Source: CBDCAS01 sp965214015 (GTDB taxonomy: Bacteria; Pseudomonadota; Gammaproteobacteria; Coxiellales; Coxiellaceae). Taken from it: a DNA stretch of 64,000 nt. The stretch spans positions 1-64,000 of the forward strand of contig CBDCAS010000020.1 of the NCBI GenBank assembly GCA_965214015.1, read 5' to 3'. The notes beneath the pieces were generated by a model that had not been told where the DNA came from, did no database searches, and worked only from the letters and a program-made list of their open reading frames with translations. Shown here one piece after another: positions 1 through 7,675 of this stretch. The translations under genes and the position numbers were made by a program. Position 1 is the first letter of the stretch; each line of letters starts with the position of its first letter.

Positions 1-680
1 ATGATGCGGCTGTAATATTGGGCATAAATCGTGAGCAATGAAATGATAAAAGATATCGCCATCAGTTGCCCATGGTCCATACAATGAAGCTTCAACGCGT
101 GCTGTTGATATTGCACCAATGACCGAAAGTTTCATACCACGATTAAATGGCTTCGGCATATGCACGCGTTGTCCGATTGGCGCACGTGCATAATTGAGCA
201 CCATATTCAGGTAAGCCCCCATTTCATCAATAAAAATCAGGCGTTCTGGGTCAACGTCCTTATATTTTTTTATGTGCGCCTGTCTTTTTTTTCGACGTCC
301 GGACGTAACTGCTCCTGTGCAAAAAGACTTTTCTTTTTTCGCGTTATCGCTAATGTTTTTAAAGCGCGAGACATCATCGATTGACTCACCGTTTTTTTGT
401 AATAGTGCTTATATTTTTTACACAGATGCTTAACTCGAATATCAGGTTTATCCGTTACCCAACTCTCAATTTTTTGCAGGTGATTTCCTGATATGACAGG
501 CTTTCTACCACGTTGATAAGGTTTGGGGGCTAAATCATTTTGTTCATCACGACGCAAATAAATACGTAACGTCGCTATGCCAATTTTGAATAGTTCAGCT
601 GTTTCAAGTTGCGTACTCCCACCTTTTCGATAATGGGAAACGGCTCGTTGCCGTAGTTCTAGTGGATAAGCTGCTGGCAT
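1..680 (-). mobile_element. IS630-family transposase, two frames, runs off left edge
   Basis: Two overlapping reading frames on the minus strand encode an IS630/Tc1-type DDE transposase. The first frame (680 down to 270, 136 residues) is the helix-turn-helix DNA-binding half, starting MPAAYPLELRQRAV. The second continues to base 1 and beyond; its segment RLIFIDEMGAYLNM carries the first catalytic Asp of the DDE domain, followed by a stretch with GATDGD-like composition near the edge. The frames are joined by a -1 shift at a run of eight A (plus-strand T run 285-292), a layout common in this family where the full transposase is made by programmed frameshifting. The element's far end is outside the window and I could not fix its near terminus, expected at a TA dinucleotide beyond 690. 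A plain frameshift mutation is the alternative. Confidence 0.8.
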
Positions 681-956
681 TTTTTGATCCTAAAGAGCGA
701 CATTATACTCATCTTGAACGCTAAACTCTATAGGATGGCGATATAAACTCAAATCTGTCGCTCATCATGCAGCTAAAACCATTTACCAAATAAAAGACAA
801 TTTATTAGAACAATATATGATTAATGAACTCAGGCAACCTCAAGTGAAATTCGATTTCGCGTAAGTCCTAGAAGACTTAATCGAATGGATACGATCTGAA
901 GCAAAGCAACGAAAAATAGCGTCACATCCTACTCATTTTGAAAAGGTCATTGCATC
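681..956. other. gap between IS630 and integrase; possible gene remnant
   Basis: No intact gene seen. Around 770-955 the plus strand reads as a short protein-like string (TIYQIKDNLLEQYM, then one stop near 863, then VLEDLIEWIRSEAK) running into the integrase start. It may be the tail of a decayed gene once upstream of the integrase; the family is not recognised. The IS630 terminus should also lie in this interval. Confidence 0.3.
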
Positions 957-2015
957 ATGTCCGTCAAAAGACTTAAAAACAGTAAAATCTATTACACCAA
1001 CTTCTCTCATCACGGCCAAAGAATTAGAAGGTCTACTGGCACGACCGATAAAAGTCTTGCACAAAAATACGAAGATACTTTAAAAGACCGGTTGTGGCGT
1101 CAACAGCAACTGGGTCAATCCTTCGACTATACTTGGCCTGAAGCAGCCCATCGTTTTATTCAGGAAAGTACGAAAGCTATAAAGGGTCAAAAAGACGATT
1201 GCCATAAGGTTTTATGGCTGACTCAACAACTCGGTGATATGCGATTAAAATCCATTACATTAGCTTCCATACAGAAATTAATGCAAAATTTACGAGAGAC
1301 CAATAAAACTCCAGCAACGATCAATCGCTACTTAGCGGTATTGCGTGCTGTTTTAAACAAAGCCGCCAGAGAGTGGATTGATGAAATTTCTAATGAGTAT
1401 TGGTTAGATAAAGTACCTACTATTAAAATACTAAAAGAGCCTAAACGACGCATTCGATTTTTATCACATGAAGAGGCGCAGAAATTAATCCAAATAACAC
1501 CCTCTCATCTATCGGATTTAATTGCTTTTTCATTAGCCACTGGATTACGTCAAGCGAATGTGTTGTTTTTAGAGTGGTCTCAAATTGATGAAGTAAAACA
1601 ACACGCTTGGATTCATTCTGATCAGGCTAAAGCGAAAAAGCCTATTGCAGTTCCTCTAAACCGTACAGCTATGACCATTATTAATCGCTGTAAAGGAAGG
1701 CACGCAGCACGTGTTTTTACATTTAAGGGTAGACCTATCAACACAATAGAAAGTCGAACTTGGAAAAAATATTTAAAGAAAGCAGGTATTCAAGATTTCC
1801 GTTGGCATGATTTGCGCCACACTTGGGCTTCATGGCATGTACAGGCGGGTACACCACTGCAAGTATTAATGGAGTTAGGGGGTTGGTCGAGTATGGAGAT
1901 GGTACTTAAGTACGCGCATCTTTCAGGTCAACATTTAAAGAATGCGGCGACTAATGTGGAGGTTGTTTTTAAAGATTTAGGGCACAAAATTGGCACAGGT
2001 GAAATAGAGGTATGA
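957..2015 (+). CDS. tyrosine-type site-specific integrase
   Basis: A 352-residue tyrosine recombinase of the phage/genomic-island integrase family, which cuts and rejoins DNA at att sites. It has an N-terminal arm-type and SAM-like core-binding part (about residues 1-160) and a C-terminal catalytic domain. The catalytic set is visible: Arg198 in ATGLRQANVLF, a Lys near 228, His284 and Arg287 in WHDLRHTW, Trp310 in the GGW motif, and the nucleophile Tyr319 in KYAHLSG. Nothing is missing, so it is probably active. It lies 41 bases from a tRNA-Thr 3' fragment, the expected position for an island integrase next to its attachment site. Codon use is like the core genome, unlike the very AT-rich genes that follow. 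Confidence 0.93.
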   Translation: MSVKRLKNSKIYYTNFSHHGQRIRRSTGTTDKSLAQKYEDTLKDRLWRQQQLGQSFDYTWPEAAHRFIQESTKAIKGQKDDCHKVLWLTQQLGDMRLKSITLASIQKLMQNLRETNKTPATINRYLAVLRAVLNKAAREWIDEISNEYWLDKVPTIKILKEPKRRIRFLSHEEAQKLIQITPSHLSDLIAFSLATGLRQANVLFLEWSQIDEVKQHAWIHSDQAKAKKPIAVPLNRTAMTIINRCKGRHAARVFTFKGRPINTIESRTWKKYLKKAGIQDFRWHDLRHTWASWHVQAGTPLQVLMELGGWSSMEMVLKYAHLSGQHLKNAATNVEVVFKDLGHKIGTGEIEV

Positions 2016-2056
2016 GGTGCTAAATTCTAAGTGTTTGTTTTTACTAGATCTTCTGA

Positions 2057-2100
2057 AGCTGGCGAAGAGATTCGAACTCCCGACCCGCTGATTACAAATC
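2057..2100 (-). repeat. tRNA-Thr(UGU) 3' fragment, probable att core
   Basis: Read on the minus strand this is the 3' half of a tRNA: anticodon loop TTTGTAA (anticodon UGU) with the 3' stem TCAGC, the variable loop, a T-arm GGGAG-TTCGAAT-CTCTT, and the acceptor strand CGCCAGC plus a discriminator base. The 5' half is absent; homology stops inside the anticodon stem. Integrases commonly use exactly this half as attachment core, leaving a copy at one island end. The intact gene is not in the window. Confidence 0.75.
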
Positions 2101-2755
2101 CTATACAAACAACAATCTACAATAACCAATAATAAATTACAGTATATAAAATAAGAGGTTAGAAAAATAACTTTATTGTACGGTACTGTTGATTGTGATC
2201 ATTATTTATTGTGCAGTGTCCCAGGAGCGCCCCAATGTGTACAATAAATATTCCGAGAACGGGGTTAACAGCTCACTAACTCACACAATGATAATTGCGT
2301 TATGTCTTACTCGTACTTCTAAATCTGTCCAAACGCTCCGCAGTGCATCATTGCATTAAGCAAAGCGATTACTGAATTAAGGGCGTGTTTTCGCGTTGGC
2401 AGTCATTGGGGCCCCAGTAGCTGATAAAATTGGGTAAATTTTTATCTGGCCAATATCTGTTTGTAATAATCACTACAGTATCAACTATTCATTAAAGAAA
2501 ATGAGTGAAAGAAATAATCTCATTATACATAGTCCAATAGTGCACACTGGCCAGTATCAAGTTCTAATAACTTGGTAGATAAAGTTCTTAATTAAAGCAA
2601 GTTCGACGAAATTAGAATTGCAACTGACAAATTAACCACCCACATAGAGAGAGTTTGTAGCGTATGTTAATACTTCTTACAAAAAAAGTTAATGATAAAA
2701 ACTCATTTTGACTGGATTTTTGTATGAAATCTAGTATCTTTCTCGTTTTGACTAA
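2101..2755. other. 655-bp AT-rich gap, no gene seen
   Basis: No convincing coding frame on either strand. The segment 2416-2462 is a diverged direct copy (34 of 47 bases by eye) of 7126-7172, so the two may be remnants of the same element end or regulatory sequence. The rest looks like decayed DNA just inside or outside the integrated segment. Confidence 0.4.
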
Positions 2756-3043
2756 TTGATACCTAATGGGCTTTCTGTATTGGAATTGTACAAAAAAAAT
2801 AGGTACATTACTGTCCCATTTGTATTCACTGATTTTGGGGAAAGAACGACGGATATGGGTTTTATGGGAAAAGATTTGATTAGTACAGAATTTTGGAGCG
2901 ATTCTGAATTATTAAAGCTGGTGTACTTAGCAAAGGAAATGAAACAAAACCCGTTTAATGAACGTTGGTGTAAGGCATTAAAGAATAAAAAATTCTTAAT
3001 GCTTTTCTATAATTCTTCTTTGCGAATCTATTATGTAAAATAA
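2756..3043 (+). CDS. hypothetical 95-residue protein
   Basis: Open frame of 95 codons with a TTG start; the first internal ATG is at 2855. There is no clear ribosome binding site for either. No motif recognised; the C-terminal part is basic and aromatic. Base composition is as AT-rich as the following gene. It could be a fragment of a larger decayed gene or not a gene at all. Confidence 0.35.
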   Translation: MIPNGLSVLELYKKNRYITVPFVFTDFGERTTDMGFMGKDLISTEFWSDSELLKLVYLAKEMKQNPFNERWCKALKNKKFLMLFYNSSLRIYYVK

Positions 3044-3284
3044 AGCTTTAAGTCAAGAATTAAACGTTATTATATAATATTTCCTTAGAAGGTATTATGT
3101 TTTCACTATTGTTTTAGTAAAAAAATATTTTAGAATTAGTTTTAGATAATATATAAAAAATTTTGAAAAATTTGAGAACAAAAAAATTTATTAAACTATA
3201 AAATTATGACAAAAATTAAATATTGATTTTAAGATTAAAATTTTGATCTTTTATTCCAAATACAATATTTTTTAAGGAAAGGTT

Positions 3285-4778
3285 ATGCGCATTAAAAATG
3301 AAAAAAATGTTGATGATCCAGTTTCTAATTGGGAGAATTATCCTGGTTGTCAAAGAATTTCTGTAAATAGAAATTTATTTGAATCAGGAATTTTATTAGT
3401 AAAGCCAAATTATATAAAATTTGATGAAAAATCACTTTTAAACACAGATTATTTTGTATTTTCAGGAAGAAAATTGCAACTTAAAGAAAAGAATGAATTA
3501 AATAGATTAAATATAAAACAGCATATAGGATTATTAGAATTAATAAAATCTATCTCTAATAATAGTTTTGAATATAGCAGTACTAGAGTTATTGCAAATG
3601 AATCAAGGAGAGATGAAGTATTTATCCCAATAAAAATATCAGAAAAATTGGGATCATATTTTTATCCATGGATCAAAGATTATAGCAACAGTAATTTATC
3701 AATTGATTCATTTTCAGGGTTTAGAAAATTTTGTACAGCAGGGTGCATGTTTGGATCAAATTTAGTGGGAATAGATCAGTTTGGTTTCAAAATAGGTTTA
3801 ATAAAACATGATATTAAATTTAGTGAAGATCAAAAGATTCAAGAAGTTGTATTTGATAACCAGGCATTTAATGTGTACGAAGAAATTTTTCTACAAGAGT
3901 TGGAAAAAATATGTAATTTTATAAATATAATTTCTTTGAAAAAGGAAAATAAAAACTTATTTGTTCATTTACCATATTATGATTACATAGTATTTGGTAT
4001 TAATCTTTTTCTTAATAAAAGATTAACATATACAGCATTAAGAGATTTCATTGAAATTGTAAAAGGTAATGTTAAAAATTATATTTCAAAAATAAATTCA
4101 ATATGCCAATCTTTAGAAATTAGTATTAGTACTATTTCTCCTTTTGACCTTGCCTTTGGTAATTTAATATTTGATGAAAATATTAATGATTTAACTAAGT
4201 CTATTCTTGAGTTAATGAATATTCCTCTAGATTATGAAAATAATCATTGTATTTTATCAGAACGTTTTCTTGTTCAACAATGTATAAATCTTTTACAAGA
4301 ATCAAAAGACTCAACAGGAAGAAAAGACATATGGAATAACTCTTTATCTGATTTTGATCAAATAAAAAATATTGAAGAATTATTTAGAATAGCAAATTCT
4401 GTAGTTATTGGGTTTACTGCACAAGGAACAAAAAACTATGAAACTTGCTCTTTTCTTCCTGTTTCAGAAAAACAAATACAAATTAGTTATTCAAAACATT
4501 CAGGAACTAAAAAATTGCCTCATGTATTTAATATTACTACATTAGACCCCATGTTTGGTTGTGCTAAGAAAAATCATATTGCTTCCATGTTTTATTTTGA
4601 TGAATATCAGGACTCATTAGAAAAACTTATTTGCGAACATAGAATTCTTGAAAAATCATCAGAAAACATCATATACTTGGCGTCAAATAAAAGTATAAAT
4701 CTAGATAGTATTGGACTATTTAGTAATCAATTAAAAAGGGAAAAGGGTTATAATGTCGGAAAAAATTGGAGAAAGTGA
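3285..4778 (+). CDS. unrecognised 497-residue protein, coupled to sensor kinase
   Basis: Not recognised. ATG start with an AAGGAAAGG ribosome binding site 5 bases upstream. No signal peptide and no convincing membrane helix, so it is predicted cytosolic. It is extremely Asn/Ile/Lys-rich; base composition locally drops to about 13-20% G+C (for example 3901-3960), far below the core genes nearby, which suggests acquisition by transfer. Notable segments are FRKFCTAGCMFGSN near residue 150, a mixed hydrophobic region HLPYYDYIVFGINLF near 230, and FTAQGTKNYETC near 385. The last 26 bases overlap the start of the hybrid kinase gene, so the two are probably translationally coupled. By analogy with signal synthase/sensor pairs it may make or bind the ligand sensed by the kinase, but this is speculation. 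Confidence 0.75.
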   Translation: MRIKNEKNVDDPVSNWENYPGCQRISVNRNLFESGILLVKPNYIKFDEKSLLNTDYFVFSGRKLQLKEKNELNRLNIKQHIGLLELIKSISNNSFEYSSTRVIANESRRDEVFIPIKISEKLGSYFYPWIKDYSNSNLSIDSFSGFRKFCTAGCMFGSNLVGIDQFGFKIGLIKHDIKFSEDQKIQEVVFDNQAFNVYEEIFLQELEKICNFINIISLKKENKNLFVHLPYYDYIVFGINLFLNKRLTYTALRDFIEIVKGNVKNYISKINSICQSLEISISTISPFDLAFGNLIFDENINDLTKSILELMNIPLDYENNHCILSERFLVQQCINLLQESKDSTGRKDIWNNSLSDFDQIKNIEELFRIANSVVIGFTAQGTKNYETCSFLPVSEKQIQISYSKHSGTKKLPHVFNITTLDPMFGCAKKNHIASMFYFDEYQDSLEKLICEHRILEKSSENIIYLASNKSINLDSIGLFSNQLKREKGYNVGKNWRK

Positions 4779-7023
4779 AGTTTTACAAATAAAGAAGCTG
4801 ATAGAGAGATATGATACCTTACAACGCAATTCTGAGTTAGTTTCAGATATTGGAATCATTAAAGAAACTATCCAAGCTTATCAGGATATAATTGATTCTA
4901 TGCCTGGAAATGTTTATTGGTTAACAAAAAATTGTCGAGCAGCAGGTTGTAATAAAAATGTACTAAGCATGTTTAATTTAACCTCTATTGAAAGATTTAA
5001 AGGTCTTAGTTTTGATGATATGCGCAAGATAGGAAAATGGTCACAAGAAGCAACTGAACAATTCAAATATGATACAGCAAAAGTTATTGAGACTAAATGT
5101 CCTATACTGAACAAAGAAGAACCCCCAATTCCTGATAAAAATGGTAAATTAATTTATTTTTTAACAAATCGAGTTCCGTTACTTGATGAGTATAAAAATG
5201 TTATTGGAGTTGTTGGTATATCTATTGACATTACTGAACTAAAAGAGACGCAAAAAGCATTAGAAAAATCAAAAAAAGAAGCTGAAGTAGCCAGTAAAAC
5301 CAAATCCGAATTTATTGCCAACATGAGTCATGATCTAAGAACCCCGATGTCAGGTATTTTAGGGGCTTTGGAAAACAGCCATAACATCCTTAAAACGCTG
5401 CTTCCTCAGCTCATAGACCATGCAGAAATAACGGATACGCCCTCTTTTCGTAATGAACTGATTCAAAAATTAAAGATCATTTCGGAATTTTCAAAAGGAG
5501 GCTATGAGTCAAGTCGTGCACTGATGGATTTGTTCAATGACATTCTACAGACCCTCCAATTAGAATCGGGTAGAAAACAACCTGTGCTATCAAAATCTTT
5601 TGACTTACCTGCTTTAATACAACGCACTATTAATTTATCCAAACTAATAGCTTTAGAGAAAAAACTCAACCTATCCCTGGAAATAGCCGATCGAGTACCT
5701 CGTTATGTGCATAGCTTACCCCATCCACTCAGTCGTACTTTATTAAATATCATCAATAATGCCCTGAAATTTACGAAGCAGGGTACAGTCACTGTGCAGA
5801 TTGATTTAGTCGAGAAAGAGGATAAAAAACCTGTTACTCATATACCAGGTGATCAAATCATCTTACGTTTTCGAGTGACTGATACGGGTATGGGTATCCC
5901 TAAAGATAAATTTGAAACAATCTTTGAGCCTTTTACGCTGTTAATCCCTGCCTATAGAGGGCTTTATCAAGGATCAGGTTTAGGTTTATATGCAGTAAAG
6001 CGTTACGTAGAACAAATGCAAGGCCACATTGATCTTGAGAGTGAACTGGGTAAAGGCAGTTGTTTTACGGTCACATTGCCTTTAAAAGTCGCCAAAGCCT
6101 CAGACCTTACACAGAATTCAAAGGAAGCAAAGCACGATATACCCTCTGATGCTCCTGCAAAAGAAGAACGAACACTAGCTCCTTCCTTTCACAAAACAAC
6201 CATGGCCACCATAGAATCAAAGTCTCACCAAGCTTGCTCCTCTTCTCAAAATAAAAAAGCTACAGTACTTCTGGTGGAAGATCACTGGTTAATTGCAGAG
6301 GCAAATCAATTTTATTTGCAACAGATTGGCTGTGCTGTGGATATTGCTGCTACAGGTCAATCAGCCTTGGATCAAGTGGCGCAAAAACAGTATGATCTAA
6401 TTTTTATGGATATTGGGTTGCCCAATAAGCAAGGGACTGAAGTTACTCAAGAGCTACGTCAGCAAGGATGGAAGGGGCCTATTATTGGTTTAACCGGTCA
6501 TGCCAAAAATCCTGAGTATCGTAAAACCTGTTTTGAGGTGGGCATGAATGAAGTGATTGGCAAACCTACAGATGAGGAACAATTAGAGTCCTTATTAAAG
6601 CACTGGGTTTGGGATCAAGAACAAGAAGAACACGAAGAAGAAAAAGTGAACACCAAGGAAGAGGGCAATGCACTGCCTCTAATTGATTGGGAAGAGTGTC
6701 TTAACCATCATCATCGTAATATTGATACTGTGTGTAATTTGCTAATCAATTATGCAAAAGAATTAAGGATATCACACCAGCTTATAGAGAAAGCCTATAA
6801 TAAACACGATACCAAAGCACTGTGTACTCAATTGCATCATCAAGAAGGAGCCCTTTGTTATATAAAACTGCCACAACTAGAATCTGCATTTAAAGCTTTG
6901 CACAAGGAAGCAAAACAGCACCCTCAAAACAAAGAGCTGTTAGAAGCTTCTTATGAAGCATTGCAGCAAGCCACTGAGGCTAGCATTCATGCCTTAGAGA
7001 CTTTAAAACAAAAACCAGCATGA
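4753..7023 (+). CDS. hybrid sensor histidine kinase (PAS-HisKA-HATPase-REC-Hpt)
   Basis: A 756-residue tripartite hybrid kinase of the ArcB/BarA/LetS type without membrane segments. Domains in order: short N-terminal helix; PAS about 41-165 (ends in GVVGISIDITELK); HisKA with phospho-acceptor His193 in ANMSHDLRTPMSG; ATPase with N box (IINNALKFTK), G1 (DTGMGIP) and G2 (GSGLGLYAVKRY); receiver with LLVEDHW, phospho-acceptor Asp in FMDIGLP and Lys in GKP; C-terminal Hpt with LHHQEGALCY. All phosphorelay residues are present. No cognate response regulator lies nearby, so the phosphate must pass to one elsewhere. The first ~530 bases are much more AT-rich than the kinase core, matching the upstream gene, so the gene may be a chimera of an acquired sensor and a resident-type kinase. 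Confidence 0.93.
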   Translation: MSEKIGESEVLQIKKLIERYDTLQRNSELVSDIGIIKETIQAYQDIIDSMPGNVYWLTKNCRAAGCNKNVLSMFNLTSIERFKGLSFDDMRKIGKWSQEATEQFKYDTAKVIETKCPILNKEEPPIPDKNGKLIYFLTNRVPLLDEYKNVIGVVGISIDITELKETQKALEKSKKEAEVASKTKSEFIANMSHDLRTPMSGILGALENSHNILKTLLPQLIDHAEITDTPSFRNELIQKLKIISEFSKGGYESSRALMDLFNDILQTLQLESGRKQPVLSKSFDLPALIQRTINLSKLIALEKKLNLSLEIADRVPRYVHSLPHPLSRTLLNIINNALKFTKQGTVTVQIDLVEKEDKKPVTHIPGDQIILRFRVTDTGMGIPKDKFETIFEPFTLLIPAYRGLYQGSGLGLYAVKRYVEQMQGHIDLESELGKGSCFTVTLPLKVAKASDLTQNSKEAKHDIPSDAPAKEERTLAPSFHKTTMATIESKSHQACSSSQNKKATVLLVEDHWLIAEANQFYLQQIGCAVDIAATGQSALDQVAQKQYDLIFMDIGLPNKQGTEVTQELRQQGWKGPIIGLTGHAKNPEYRKTCFEVGMNEVIGKPTDEEQLESLLKHWVWDQEQEEHEEEKVNTKEEGNALPLIDWEECLNHHHRNIDTVCNLLINYAKELRISHQLIEKAYNKHDTKALCTQLHHQEGALCYIKLPQLESAFKALHKEAKQHPQNKELLEASYEALQQATEASIHALETLKQKPA

Positions 7024-7273
7024 CAACAATGTACGTTGGTATTGGCAGATATGAATATAGGTAGAAATATCAATATATTGTACTTTTTTAATCAAATAAG
7101 AATATCTCATAATGTATGTTACTGTAGTGGCTGATAAATTTAGGTAAGTTTTATTCATCTAAATATTTGTTCAAAATTAAAAAGTTTTTGCCTTTTGTCA
7201 AAAATACTCTGTAAGATAGAAATAATTATTTTAACTGCTATAATTATCTGGAAATTACATAGGGTATTTAACT
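7024..7273. other. gap with diverged direct repeat copy
   Basis: No gene. 7126-7172 is the partner of the 47-base diverged repeat at 2416-2462 (AGTGGCTGATAAATTTAGG here). The following AT-rich stretch probably held the promoter of the truncated Panacea-domain gene. Confidence 0.3.
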
Positions 7274-7408
7274 ATGGCTATTGTTTCTTCAGATTGTCGA
7301 TCAAAAATACTAGAGATAGATGTAGCTGCTGACTATGTAATCCAGAAGTTTCTATCCGATGGGGCTGAAATATCAGTTCTTAAACTTCAAAAATTGGTAA
7401 TGTCTTGA
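7274..7408 (+). pseudogene. truncated Panacea/SocA-type (DUF4065) protein
   Basis: A 44-codon frame starting MAIVSSDC and containing DVAADYVIQKFL and ISVLKLQKLV. This is the start of the Panacea (DUF4065, SocA-like) fold, found in phage-associated proteins and as the antitoxin of many toxin-antitoxin pairs, usually about 150 residues. The match stops right after the LKLQKL motif at TGA; the adjoining DNA is an IS1 relic, so the gene was cut by insertion or deletion. No partner toxin is recognisable. Probably non-functional. Confidence 0.6.
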
Positions 7409-7411
7409 ATA

Positions 7412-7632
7412 TGTTGTTTCATAGATTTCTCCCAAACTCGAATCAGTTGATAAACAGTACAATAACCGTATAGTGCATGAAGAGATTTTTCTAGTTAGCC
7501 GTTTAATGCGAGTTCTTAACATCAAAAAATTTCGCTCAATATTTTTGTATACCGTTTACCTTGTTCTGTTTTTCCATGTTTAATCACCTTTGTACTTTCG
7601 CAGTGTAAACAGCTCACTTTAATCGTTGCCAT
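7412..7632 (-). mobile_element. IS1-family relic (InsA start fused to InsB end)
   Basis: On the minus strand 7632-7522 reads MATIKVSCLHCESTKVIKHG, the N-terminal zinc-finger of an IS1 InsA protein with its paired Cys residues. It then jumps, with a change of frame, to ERNFLMLRTRIKRLTRKISS, which resembles the C-terminal end of InsB. About 500 bases of the normal element between them are missing, so this is an internally deleted, dead IS1 copy. It abuts the truncated Panacea-domain gene and probably caused its loss. Confidence 0.6.
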
Positions 7633-7675
7633 ACCCTACTTTTTTTAAAAAAATACAGTAAACAATGTAATAGAT

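Noticed and set aside
3285..4778. Possible cyclodipeptide synthase, as known from Rickettsiella
   Set aside because: The protein is twice the usual length and I could not place the catalytic Ser and Tyr motifs of that family.
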